The translations under genes were made by a program, and so were the position numbers. Below the pieces are notes generated by a model. That model ran no database searches and was not told where the DNA came from. It saw only the letters and a list, made by a program, of their open reading frames with translations. 64,000 bases of DNA, from positions 12,786,954-12,850,953 of the forward strand of contig CM064681.1 of the NCBI GenBank assembly GCA_032717465.1. Reading direction: 5' to 3'. Each line of letters opens with the position of its first letter. Position 1 is the first letter of the stretch. This DNA is from Coenobita brevimanus. Lineage: Eukaryota > Arthropoda > Malacostraca > Decapoda > Coenobitidae. Below are positions 52,942-63,873 of this stretch, piece by piece.

Positions 52942-53048
52942 CCCGACGTGTCAAGTAGGATTGGTGGAGGATTAGTGCCCCTCCCTGTAAAACAATTAAC
53001 TCTAAGCCGTTGGCCACCCCGTTTGGGATACATGGCGTCTGGCAATGA
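52822..53048 (+). repeat. 5S rRNA-derived SINE with LINE-derived body and tail
   Basis: 5S head (120 nt), then TCAAGTAGGATTGGTGGAGG ATTAGTGCCCCTCC, like the LINE A leader at 4985 and 46850. Next GGCCACCCCGTTTGGGATAC ATGGCGTCTGGCAATGA, like the LINE A 3' end at 8043 and 50993, then (AT)n. The LTR array has inserted into the AT tail. Confidence 0.75.
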
Positions 53049-53068
53049 ATATATATATATATATATAT

Positions 53069-53861
53069 TGTTACATAGCCTATGATTTCATCATCCTTTG
53101 TGTAATTTTAACGCACAGTATGCTGCATGTTTGATCACGAGCGTGTTCTGCCTCAGTTCCCCCCTTCTACCGTTATAGTAGAGTAAGTCGTCCTTTCTGT
53201 TGTTCAGAGTAGGATTGTCAGCTCTTTGTCCCCTATGGCTTCATTTGCGTGTCCTTCTTACAAGTTGTATCAAGCTCTGCTGGCCCCTATATAATGAGCT
53301 CAGTCTCTGCATTATTGCCACTTAGATCTACTCCCCATTTTGCTCACATCTCTGTCCTCCCCTGTACAGTTATTATTATTATGAGTGCTCAGGAAGTCTC
53401 CAACCATCTAGCAGCTGTGTGTAATTTGAGTATAACTGTTGTTGCATTTTTTCTTGTACTGTGTAGCATAAGGTTGATTCTTAGGCCTAGTAGGGTTTTT
53501 GTAATTCATGTAAGGTTCTTATTGTTAGCATTGTTCATAATAGTTTGTATCTGTAATTATTTATCTTGCATTAACTGAGCATTACCCAGTGTATTTTCAT
53601 TTTATCAGGGCTGACTTAGATAAATTTACTCTTCCTAATTTTGTGTTAATAGAGGCTATTGCAGTTAACCATATATTTAACCTGTTTTTTGCCATTACAT
53701 TATCCTTATGAGTCCTGAATGTTTTGTTGTTAGTTTGAGCATTAAACTTTAACTTGTAATTTTACCTAACTCTTTTGTTTTGAACCTGGAACTTTACGGG
53801 ACAGTAGTGATTTTTAGTATGCTCACTTAAAGTGTACATTATCTTTCTCTGTTCTGTAACA
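53069..53861 (+). repeat. LTR 1 of Ty3/gypsy array
   Basis: Starts TGTTACATAGCC and ends CTGTAACA. Contains TATATAA at 53288-53294 and ATTAAA at 53741-53746 as possible promoter and polyadenylation signals. Flanked on the left by ATAT. About 98% like LTRs 2 and 3 by eye. The 100-codon frame in it is not thought to be a gene. Confidence 0.95.
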
Positions 53862-53885
53862 TAAATTTGGCGACCTCTTATCAGG
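53862..53885 (+). promoter_or_regulatory. Primer-binding-site region, copy 1
   Basis: Immediately after LTR 1: TAAATTTGGCGACCTCTTAT. TTGGCGACC is the usual kind of tRNA 3'-end complement, offset by a few bases from the LTR. The same sequence follows LTR 2 (58828). Confidence 0.6.
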
Positions 53886-53942
53886 ATATTCAGGATATTA
53901 TCATAAGGATATTGCTCGATATTTTGTGACTGTGATTTATTC

Positions 53943-54251
53943 ATGTTGTCTACTATTACTACACTTGATGAAGCCAAAGATTTTTTGTCAAATGTGCAAA
54001 CAGTGTGTGATGTAGAAAACAGAACAAAGAATGAACTTAAGCTTGTTGCTCAACAATTGGGAATTGCAGTTCACTCTCATCATTCTAAAGATCAAATTGT
54101 TGACATGATTAATGAAAGCTTGTTTAATGTAACTCCTCCAAATGAGCAAACGCAGATTGAATTAGCTAAGTTACAGCTAGCCCTGCAGGAGGCTCGTGTG
54201 AAGGAAGCTGAATTTCAAGCACGTGCTAAGGAGGCTGAGTCTCAGGCTTAG
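53943..54251 (+). pseudogene. Array copy 1: gag N-terminus (stopped)
   Basis: Starts MLSTITTLDEAKDFL. A SAP-like stretch (LKLVAQQLGIAV..HSKDQIVDMI) is followed by a coiled coil of repeated K-E-A-E-x-Q-A units. A TAG at 54249 stops it where copy 2 has AAG; a further one-base loss near 54330 separates it from the main gag frame. Confidence 0.8.
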
Positions 54252-54385
54252 GAGGCTTGTGTTAAGGAGGCTGAATTTCAAGCAAATGCTAAGGAGGCTG
54301 AATCTCAGGCTCGGATTCAGGAGGCACAGATAAGGCTCAGGCACAAATTCAACTAGCTAGGATTCAGGCAGACCAAGAGTATCGC

Positions 54386-56221
54386 ATGAAACAAGGTGGA
54401 ACTGGATCATCTAGCTCTGATGATTTTGATGTGGCTAAAAATGTTAAACTTGTCCCTCCTTTTAATGAATCTGATTTAACCAAGTATTTTCAGTTGTTTG
54501 AGAGGGTAGCTACAAGTTTTAATTGGCCCAAAAAGTATTGGCCAGTACTCCTTCAAACTGTTCTCACCGGTAAAGCTCAAGTAACTTATGCATCTTTGCC
54601 TCAGGATCAATCTGATAATTATGATGTAGTTAAGAGCTTGATTCTTAAGGCCTATGAGCTTGTTCCCAAAGCCTATAGAGTAAAATTTAGGACAACTTAC
54701 AAGCAAGATAAGCAATCCCATGTTGAGTATGCAAAAATCAAAGAAGATCTGTTAGAGCAGTGGTTAAATTCTAAGAATGTGGATTCTTATTTTGGTAAAT
54801 TTAAGCAGATGATTTTGCTGGAGGACTTCAAAAGGTGTATTTATAAAGATGTAAGCCTATATCTTGATGAGAAAAGAATAGATAATTTGTCTGATGCTGC
54901 AGTTTTAGCTGATGAATATGTTCTCACTCACAAGAGATATTCTAGAGAAAAAGGGAAAGCTGAGAGTAAGTACGTTGCCTCTACTCAGAGTACAGGTAAC
55001 AGGAAAGAGAATAAAGATGATGTTTCTCAGGAAGTAAATACCAGCTCCACCTCTAGATTTCAGAAAAGTAAATGTACTTATTGTAGTAAGCTTGGTCATA
55101 CTACGGAGAAATGTTTCAGGAGACAGCGTAATGTGAACAAAAAGGAGTCTTTAAATATTCAGTCAATTGGTCTAGTGTCCACCCTTGAGAGTTCCCAGAA
55201 TTCTTTAACTGAGTTAACTGAACCTGCTTTGAGGGGTAACTTATATTCTCATGATGGAGCTCCTCTTTTCAGCAGTAACGTTGGTGACACTCTCAAGAGT
55301 TCATGTGCTAATTTCCTGTCTGATGGTTTTGTCAGTCCTCTGGACAGTAATAACAGGAAATCAGTTAAAATATATCGTGATACAGGTGCTTGCCAATCCC
55401 TTATGCTGACCAGTGTTCTAGGCTCTAATGTTAATTCCTCTGATGAAATTGTAATCTTACAAGGTGTAGGGAATAATTACTTCTCTGTCCCTCTGTGCAG
55501 AGTGAATTTAGAGTCTGGTTTTGCTAATGGTTCCGTTATGGTTGGGTTGGTTGAGACACTCCCAATGTCAGGTGTAACTTTCTTACTTGGAAATGATATT
55601 GGTGGAAGTCAAGTGTGTCCAGCTCCTCAATTGTCTAGTGAGCCAGTGGCTGCGACCCAGGATTGTGATGTCCCTGATGTGTTCCCTGCATGTGCTGTCA
55701 CTAGGGCTAAGTCTAAAGTTACTGGTGATTTAGAAGATAATGATGATGATGATGTTATCCTAGCTGACACTTTTCTTGCTAATTTGGACCACTCACCAGA
55801 TGAGGCAGTACCCCGTAGTGTTGATAATTTGTCTCGTCAAGAGTTGGTTGAGTTGCAGGTTGCTGACCCTGAGTTGAAAGGTCTAGCTAACTCTGCTTAC
55901 AGTGAAGAAGAGTCAGCCGGTGCTTCTACTTGTTATTATGTAAAGTCAGGAGTACTTATGAGGAAGTGGAGACCCCCAACAGCATCAGCCGACTGTGAAT
56001 GGGAGGTTGTACATCAAGTTGTCATCCCTCGTGTTTGTAGGCAGGATATCATTAGAGTGGCTCATGATTCCAGTTTGGCAGGACACCTTGGAGTGAGGAA
56101 GACTGTGGCACGCATTTTGAAACACTTGTACTGGCCAGGGATGTTTCCTGGTATTGTAAGTCTTGTCACACCTGTCAAGTTGTGGGGAAGTGTAATCAGA
56201 CCGAAAAGGTTGCACCTCTAG
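54386..56221 (+). pseudogene. Array copy 1: gag, protease, integrase zinc domain
   Basis: 611 codons. Gag capsid-like region (about 10-190, FERVATSFNWPKKYWPVLLQ); a CCHC knuckle CTYCSKLGHTTEKC at about 230; retropepsin with IYRDTGACQSL at about 330 and LGNDIGG further on. Then HDSSLAGHLGVRKTVARIL and YWPGMF, the His part of the integrase H2C2 domain. The frame then shifts: the Cys-Cys half lies in the next frame (56182 on). Confidence 0.9.
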
Positions 56222-57972
56222 TTCCCATTCCTCCTTTTGAGGCGCCATTCACCCGTGTGTTGGTGGATATTGTGGGCCCTCTTCCTAAGACTTCTTCAGG
56301 ATTTTCTTATGTGTTGACCCTGATTGATATGGCTACTCGTTATCCTGAAGCCATTCCACTTAGAAATATCTCAGCAAAGAACGTGGTTAAGGAAATGCTA
56401 GGGTTCTTCACAAAGTTTGGTCTGCCCAAGGAGGTACAGTCAGACCGGGGAAGTAATTTCATGTCAAACGTTTTCAAGCAGTCTCTGAAAGAGTTGGGCA
56501 TCACCCAGATCATGTCTTCAGCTTACCATCCCCAGACCCAAGGAGCGTTGGAGAGATATCATCAAACACTCAAATCGATGCTCAAGAAATACTGTTTGGA
56601 ACATCAGAAAGACTGGGATAAAGGTCTTCCATTTGTTGTGTTTGCTGCAAGAGAATCTCCAAATGAATCACTGGGCTTCTCACCTTTTGAACTACTGTTT
56701 GGCCATGAAGTAAGAGGACCCCTTAAGTTACTCAAGGAATGCTGGCTGTCGGAGGAAGATGACGTCAACCTGCTGGAGTATGTGATGAAGTTCAAAGAAT
56801 GGCTGTCCACTGCTTTACAGCTGGCGAGAGAGAATTTAGGAGCTGCTCAGGAGAAGATGAAGACTTGGTATGATAAGAAGTCCAGGTTACGCCACTTTCA
56901 GCCAGGAGATCAGGTTTTGATTCTGCTACCAGTTCATGGGCAACCTCTTCAAGCCAAGTTTAGTGGTCCTTATTTCGTGGAGAAGAAACTCAGTGATGTC
57001 AACTATGTCATCGCCACACCAGATCGTAGAAAGAACAAGCAACTATGTCACATCAACATGCTAAAGTTATATCACAGGCGGGACGAAAATAATCCGGTCT
57101 GCACTGTGGCTGTTCCACCCGAGTCTGCATGTGGAGCTCTGCCATGCAGTGTGAGCCTGGGTGATGGTTTGGGGAAGAATCCTGATATCATGAATGATCT
57201 CCAGACTAAGCTTTCTCATCTACCTCCCGAGGAAAGGCAGGAGTTTTCGGCATTAATGCAGGAGTACACGCAAGTGTTCCGTGCCACTCCAGGAAGAACC
57301 ACTGTGTTGATGCATGATGTCGATGTTGGAGACGCAAAGCCAATTAAATTGCCTCCTTACCGTGTGAACCCAGTGAAAGTTCCTCTCATCCAGAAGGAGC
57401 TTGGCTACCTGTTGGACCACAAGATGATTGAGCCCTGTCAGAGCGAGTGGAGTTCTCCTGTCACTCTAGTCCCTAAGCCAGACCTACTGAAAAAGGGAGT
57501 TAAAATTGTCTGGACCGATAACTGTGAATCCTCTTTCAACAAACTTAAAGCTATCCTATTAAGTCAGCCAGTGCTCGCTACTCCAAATTTTGCTAAGCCT
57601 TTTAAGATGTCTGTTGACGCAAGTGATACAGGAGCTGGGGCTGTTTTGCTGCAAGAGGATGATCAGGGTATTGAACACCCTGTATCTTATTACAGTAAGA
57701 AGTTCACTCCACCTCAAAAGAACTACTCAACTATTGAGAAAGAGCTTTTGGCCTTGATTTCGGGTTTACAGCATTTTTCATTTTATTGGTGTTCTGGTTT
57801 TGACCCCATAGTCATTTATACCGATCATAACCCACTGAAATTCCTTAGTAAGTTTAAAGATAAAAATCAGAGATTGACAAGATGGAGTCTACTTCTTCAG
57901 GAGTATTCATTAGACATACAATATGTCAAGGGGAAAGAAAATGTTATTGCAGATTGCTTATCTAGACTTTAG
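56182..57972 (+). pseudogene. Array copy 1: integrase core, RT remnant, RNase H
   Basis: 596 codons. Integrase catalytic D-D-35-E (DIVGPL, QSDRGSNF, GALERYHQ), a C-terminal chromatin/GPY-like part (PLQAKFSGPYFV). Then RT fingers only (KLPPYRVNP, IEPCQSEWSSPVTLVPKPD), a direct join to LLKKGVKIVW, and RNase H (SVDASDTGAGAVLLQ, EKELLAL, TDHNPL). The RT core with its Asp pair is absent. Ends RTE-independent at DCLSRL. Confidence 0.92.
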
Positions 57973-58017
57973 ACAGATTATTTTAGAGTAATAAGAAATT
58001 TCCTTTGTAAATTTCTT

Positions 58018-58033
58018 TTTCTTTGTGGGGAGG
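58018..58033 (+). promoter_or_regulatory. Polypurine tract before LTR 2
   Basis: TTCTTTGTGGGGAGG directly precedes LTR 2. At 62985-62998 the copy reads GTGGGTAGG, one base changed. Confidence 0.6.
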
Positions 58034-58827
58034 TGTTACATAGCCTATGATTTCATCATCCTTTGTGTAATTTTAACGCACAGTATGCTGCATGTTTGAT
58101 CACGAGCTTGTTCTGCCTCAGTTCCCCCCTTCTACCGTTATAGTAGAGTAAGTCGTCCTTTCTGTTGTTCAGAGTAGGATTGTCAGCTCTTTGTCCCCTA
58201 TGGCTTCATTTGCGTGTCCTTCTTACAAGTTGTATCAAGCTCTGCTGGCCCCTATATAATGAGCTCAGTCTCTGCATTATTGCCACTTAGATCTACTCCT
58301 CATTTTGCTCACATCTCTGTCCTCCCCTGTACAGTTATTATTATTGTGAGTGCTCAGGAAGTCTCCAACCATCTAGCAGCTGTGTGTAATTTGAGTATAA
58401 CTGTTGTTGCATTTTTTCTTGTACTGTGTAGCATAAGGTTGATTCTTAGGCCTAGTAGGGTTTTTGTAATTCATGTAAGGTTCTTATCGTTAGCCATTGT
58501 TCATAATAGTTTGTATCTGTAATTATTTATCTTGCATTAACTGAGCATTACCCAGTGTATTTTCATTTTATCAGGGCTGACTTAGATAAATTTACTCTTC
58601 CTAATTTTGTGTTAATAGGGGCTATTGCAGTTAACCATATATTTAACCTGTTTTTTGCCATTACATTATCCTTATGAGTCCTGAATGTTTTGTTGTTAGT
58701 TTGAGCATTAAACTTTAACTTGTAATTTTACCTAACTCTTTTGTTTTGAACCTGGAACTTTACGGGACAGTAGTGATTTTTAGTATTCTCACTTAAAGTG
58801 TACATTATCTTTCTCTGTTCTGTAACA
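58034..58827 (+). repeat. LTR 2 (shared middle LTR)
   Basis: TGTTACATAGCC ... CTGTAACA; TATATAA at 58253-58259, ATTAAA at 58707-58712. It serves as 3' LTR of copy 1 and 5' LTR of copy 2. Confidence 0.95.
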
Positions 58828-58908
58828 TAAATTTGGCGACCTCTTATCAGGATATTCAGGATATTATCATAAGGATATTGCTCGATATTTTGTGACTGTG
58901 ATTTATTC

Positions 58909-59313
58909 ATGTTGTCTACTATTACTACACTTGATGAAGCCAAAGATTTTTTGTCAAATGTGCAAACAGTGTGTGATGTAGAAAACAGAACAAAGAATGA
59001 ACTTAAGCTTGTTGCTCAACAATTGGGAATTGCAGTTCACTCTCATCATTCTAAAGATCAAATTGTTGACATGATTAATGAAAGCTTGTTTAATGTAACT
59101 CCTCCAAATGAGCAAACGCAGATTGAATTAGCTAAGTTACAGCTAGCCCTGCAGGAGGCTCGTGTGAAGGAAGCTGAATTTCAAGCACGTGCTAAGGAGG
59201 CTGAGTCTCAGGCTAAGGAGGCTTGTGTTAAGGAGGCTGAATTTCAAGCAAATGCTAAGGAGGCTGAATCTCAGGCTCGGATTCAGGAGGCACAGATACA
59301 GGCTCAGGCATAA
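58909..59313 (+). pseudogene. Array copy 2: gag N-terminus
   Basis: As copy 1 but open further: the coiled coil with five to six K-E-A-E-type units is complete. A TAA at 59311 (copy 1 has CAA) ends it 13 codons before the main gag frame, which is otherwise in phase. Confidence 0.85.
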
Positions 59314-59352
59314 ATTCAACTAGCTAGGATTCAGGCAGACCATGAGTATCGC

Positions 59353-60882
59353 ATGAAACAAGGTGGAACTGGATCATCTAGCTCTGATGATTTTGATGTG
59401 GCTAAAAATGTTAAACTTGTCCCTCCTTTTAATGAATCTGATTTAACCAAGTATTTTCAGTTGTTTGAGAGGGTAGCTACAAGTTTTAATTGGCCCAAAA
59501 AGTATTGGCCAGTACTCCTTCAAACTGTTCTCACCGGTAAAGCTCAAGTAACTTATGCATCTTTGCCTCAGGATCAATCTGATAATTATGATGTAGTTAA
59601 GAGCTTGATTCTTAAGGCCTATGAGCTTGTTCCCAAAGCCTATAGAGTAAAATTTAGGACAACTTACAAGCAAGATAAGCAATCCCATGTTGAGTATGCA
59701 AAAATCAAAGAAGATCTGTTAGAGCAGTGGTTAAATTCTAAGAATGTGGATTCTGATTTTGGTAAATTTAAGCAGATGATATTGCTGGAGGACTTCAAAA
59801 GGTGTATTTATAAAGATGTAAGCCTATATCTTGATGAGAAAAGAATAGATAATTTGTCTGATGCTGCAGTTTTAGCTGATGAATATGTTCTCACTCACAA
59901 GAGATATTCTAGAGAAAAAGGGAAAGCTGAGAGTAAGTACGTTGCCTCTACTCAGAGTACAGGTAACAGGAAAGAGAATAAAGATGATGTTTCTCAGGAA
60001 GTAAATACCAGCTCCACCTCTAGATTTCAGAAAAGTAAATGTACTTATTGTAGTAAGCTTGGTCATACTACGGAGAAATGTTTCAGGAGACAGCGTGATG
60101 TGAACAAAAAGGAGTCTTTAAATATTCAGTCAATTGGTCTAGTGTCCACTCTTGAGAGTTCCCAGAATTCTTTAACTGAGTTAACTGAACCTGCTTTGAG
60201 GGGTAACTTATATTCTCATGATGGAGCTCCTCTTTTGAGCAGTAATGTTGGTGACACTCTCAAGAGTTCATGTGCTAATTTCCTGTCTGATGGTTTTGTC
60301 AGTCCTCTGGACAGTAATAACAGGAAATCAGTTAAAATATATCGTGATACAGGTGCTTGCCAATCCCTTATGCTGACCAGTGTTCTAGGCTCTAATGTTA
60401 ATTCCTCTGATGAAACTGTAATCTTACAAGGTGTAGGGAATAATTACTTCTCTGTCCCTCTGTGCAGAGTGAATTTAGAGTCTGGTTTTGCTAATGGTTC
60501 CGTTATGGTTGGGTTGGTTGAGACACTCCCAATGTCAGGTGTAACTTTCTTACTTGGAAATGATATTGGTGGAAGTCAAGTGTGTCCAGCTCCTCAGTTG
60601 TCTAGTGAGCCAGTGGCTGCGACCCAGGATTGTGATGTCCCTGATGTGTTCCCTGCATGTGCTGTCACTAGGGCTAAGTCTAAAGTTACTGGTGATTTAG
60701 AAGATAATGATGATGATGATGTTATCCTAGCTGACACTTTTCTTGCTAATTTGGACCACTCATTAGATGAGGCAGTACCCCGTAGTGTTGATAATTTGTC
60801 TCGTCAAGAGTTGGTTGAGTTGCAAGTTGCTGACCCTGAGTTGAAAGGTCTAGCTAACTCTGCTTACAGTGAAGAAGAGTGA
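59353..60882 (+). pseudogene. Array copy 2: gag and protease
   Basis: 509 codons, same domains as copy 1 (capsid-like, CTYCSKLGHTTEKC, IYRDTGACQ). A TGA at 60880 replaces TCA and separates it from the zinc-domain piece at 60925-61188. Confidence 0.9.
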
Positions 60883-60924
60883 GCCGGTGCTTCTACTTGT
60901 TATTATGTAAAGTCAGGAGTACTT

Positions 60925-61188
60925 ATGAGGAAGTGGAGACCCCCAACAGCATCAGCCGACTGTGAATGGGAGGTTGTACATCAAGTTGTCATCCCTCGTG
61001 TTTGTAGGCAGGATATCATTAGAGTGGCTCATGATTCCAGTTTGGCAGGACACCTTGGAGTGAGGAAGACTGTGGCACGCATTTTGAAACACTTCTACTG
61101 GCCAGGGATGTTTCCTGGTATTGTAAGTCTTGTCACACCTGTCAAGTTGTGGGGAAGTGTAATCAGACCGAAAAGGTTGCACCTCTAG
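60925..61188 (+). pseudogene. Array copy 2: integrase zinc-domain piece
   Basis: Continues the gag-protease frame: VAHDSSLAGHLGVRK ... HFYWPGMF, then the same frameshift as copy 1 before the Cys-Cys pair. Confidence 0.85.
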
Positions 61189-62162
61189 TTCCCATTCCTC
61201 CTTTTGAGGCGCCATTCACCCGTGTGTTGGTGGATATTGTGGGCCCTCTTCCTAAGACTTCTTCAGGATTTTCTTATGTGTTGACCCTGATTGATATGGC
61301 TACTCGTTATCCTGAAGCCATTCCACTTAGAAATATCTCAGCAAAGAACGTGGTTAAGGAAATGCTAGGGTTCTTCACAAAGTTTGGTCTGCCCAAGGAG
61401 GTACAGTCAGACCGGGGAAGTAATTTCATGTCAAACGTTTTCAAGCAGTCTCTGAAAGAGTTGGGCATCACCCAGATCATGTCTTCAGCTTACCATCCCC
61501 AGACCCAAGGAGCGTTGGAGAGATATTATCAAACACTCAAATCGATGCTCAAGAAATACTGTTTGGAACATCAGAAAGACTGGGATAAAGGTCTTCCATT
61601 TGTTGTGTTTGCTGCAAGAGAATCTCCAAATGAATCACTGGGCTTCTCACCTTTTGAACTACTGTTTGACCATGAAGTAAGAGGACCCCTTAAGTTACTC
61701 AAGGAATGCTGGCTGTCGGAGGAAGATGACGTCAACCTGCTGGAGTATGTGATGAAGTTCAAAGAATGGCTGTCCACTGCTTTACAGCTGGCGAGAGAGA
61801 ATTTAGGAGCTGCTCAGGAGAAGATGAAGACTTGGTATGATAAGAAGTCCAGGTTACGCCACTTTCAGCCAGGAGATCAGGTTTTGATTCTGCTACCAGT
61901 TCATGGGCAACCTCTTCAAGCCAAGTTTAGTGGTCCTTATTTCGTGGAGAAGAAACTCAGTGATGTCAACTATGTCATTGCCACACCAGATCGTAGAAAG
62001 AACAAGCAACTATGTCACATCAACATGCTAAAGTTATATCACAGGCGGGACGAAAATAATCCGGTCTGCACTGTGGCTGTTCCACCCGAGTCTGCATGTG
62101 GAGCTCTGCCATGCAGTGTGAGCCTGGGTGATGGTTTGGGGAAGAATCCTGATATCATGTGA
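61149..62162 (+). pseudogene. Array copy 2: integrase core
   Basis: 337 codons with the D-D-35-E residues intact (DIVGPL, QSDRGSNF, GALERYYQ). A two-base loss at about 62158 creates a stop after DIM. Confidence 0.9.
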
Positions 62163-62937
62163 TCTCCAGACTAAGCTTTCTCATCTACCTCCCGAGGAAA
62201 GGCAGGAGTTTTCGGCATTAATGCAGGAGTACCCGCAAGTGTTCCGTGCCACTCCAGGAAGAACCACTGTGTTGATGCATGATGTCGATGTTGGAGACGC
62301 AAAGCCAATTAAATTGCCTCCTTACCGTGTGAACCCAGTGAAAATTCCTCTCATCCAGAAGGAGCTTGGCTACCTGTTGGACCACAAGATGATTGAGCCC
62401 TGTCAGAGCGAGTGGAGTTCTCCTGTCACTCTAGTCCCTAAGCCAGACCTACTGAAAAAGGGAGTTAAAATTGTCTGGACCGATAACTGTGAATCCTCTT
62501 TCAACAAACTTAAAGCTATCCTATTAAGTCAGCCAGTGCTCGCTACTCCAAATTTTGCTAAGCCTTTTAAGATGTCTGTTGACGCAAGTGATACAGGAGC
62601 TGGGGCTGTTTTGCTGCAAGAGGATGATCAGGGTATTGAACACCCTGTATCTTATTACAGTAAGAAGTTCACTCCACCTCAAAAGAACTACTCAACTATT
62701 GAGAAAGAGCTTTTGGCCTTGATTTCGGGTTTACAGCATTTTTCATTTTATTTGTGTTCTGGTTTTGACCCCATAGTCATTTATACCGATCATAACCCAC
62801 TGAAATTCCTTAGTAAGTTTAAAGATAAAAATCAGAGATTGACAAGATGGAGTCTACTTCTTCAGGAGTATTCATTAGACATACAATATGTCAAGGGGAA
62901 AGAAAATGTTATTGCAGATTGCTTATCTAGACTTTAG
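62128..62937 (+). pseudogene. Array copy 2: RT remnant and RNase H
   Basis: Same composition as copy 1: RT fingers, direct join VPKPD-LLKKG at about 62447, RNase H with SVDASDTGAGAV and TDHNPL, ending DCLSRL. The RT core is missing. Confidence 0.9.
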
Positions 62938-62998
62938 ACAGATTATTTTAGAGTAATAAGAAATTTCCTTTGTAAATTTCTTTTTCTTTGTGGGTAGG

Positions 62999-63783
62999 TG
63001 TTACATAGCCTATGATTTCATCATCCTTTGTGTAATTTTAACGCACAGTATGCTGCATGTTTGATCAAGAGCGTGTTCTGCCTCACTTCCCCCTTCTACC
63101 GTTATAGTAGAGTAAGTCGTCCTTTCTGTTGTTCAGAGTAGGATTGTCAGCTCTTTGTCCCCTATGGCTTCATTTGCGTGTCCTTCTTACAAGTTGTATC
63201 AAGCTCTGCTGGCCCCTATATAATGAGCTCAGTCTCTGCATTATTGCCACTTAGATCTACTCCTCATTTTGCTCACATCTCTGTCCTCCCCTGTACAGTT
63301 ATTATTGTGAGTGCTCAGGAAGTCTCCAACCATCTTGCAGCTGTGTGTAATTTGAGTATAACTGTTGTTGCATTTTTTCTTGTACTGTGTAGCGTAAGGT
63401 TAATTCTTAGGCCTAGTAGGGTTTTTGTAATTCATGTAAGGTTCTTATTGTTAGCCATTGTTCATAACAGTTTGTATCTGTAATAATTTATCTTGCATTA
63501 ACTGAGCATTACCCAGTGTATTTTCATTTTATCAGGGCTGACTTAGATAAATTTACCCTTCCTAATTTTGTGTTAATAGAGGCTATTGCAGTTAACCATA
63601 TATTTAACCTGTTTTTTGCCATTACATTATCCTTATGAGTCCTGAATGTTTTGTTGTTAGTTTGAGCATTAAACTTTAACTTGTAATTTTACCTAACTCT
63701 TTGTTTTGAACCTGGAACTTTACGGGACAGTAGTGATTTTTAGTATTCTCACTTAAAGTGTACATTATCTTTCTCTGTTCCGT

Positions 63784-63787
<4 letters not shown>
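62999..63787 (+). repeat. LTR 3
   Basis: TGTTACATAGCC ... CCGTAACA; TATATAA at 63217-63223, ATTAAA at 63668-63673. Followed by ATAT. Confidence 0.95.

Positions 63788-63870
<83 letters not shown>
63788..63870. repeat. (AT)n microsatellite
   Basis: Right-hand part of the AT tract split by the LTR array. Confidence 0.95.

Positions 63871-63872
<2 letters not shown>

Positions 63873-63873
<1 letters not shown>

Larger units (their letters stand above)
53069..63787 (+). mobile_element. Tandem Ty3/gypsy-type retrotransposon array (LTR-int-LTR-int-LTR)
   Basis: Two internal regions share the middle LTR, about 10.7 kb in total. The outer flanks are ATAT on each side, consistent with one 4-bp target duplication in an (AT)n tract. 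Domain order is gag, protease, integrase, then reverse transcriptase remnant and RNase H. That is the order known for the Gmr1-like group of Ty3/gypsy elements, not the common RT-RH-IN. Neither copy can be autonomous. Confidence 0.92.

Noticed and set aside
53249..53578. Small hydrophobic frame repeated in all three LTRs (about 100 codons)
   Set aside because: Lies within the LTR over the promoter and R region; differs in its end between copies through small indels and has no recognisable domain.
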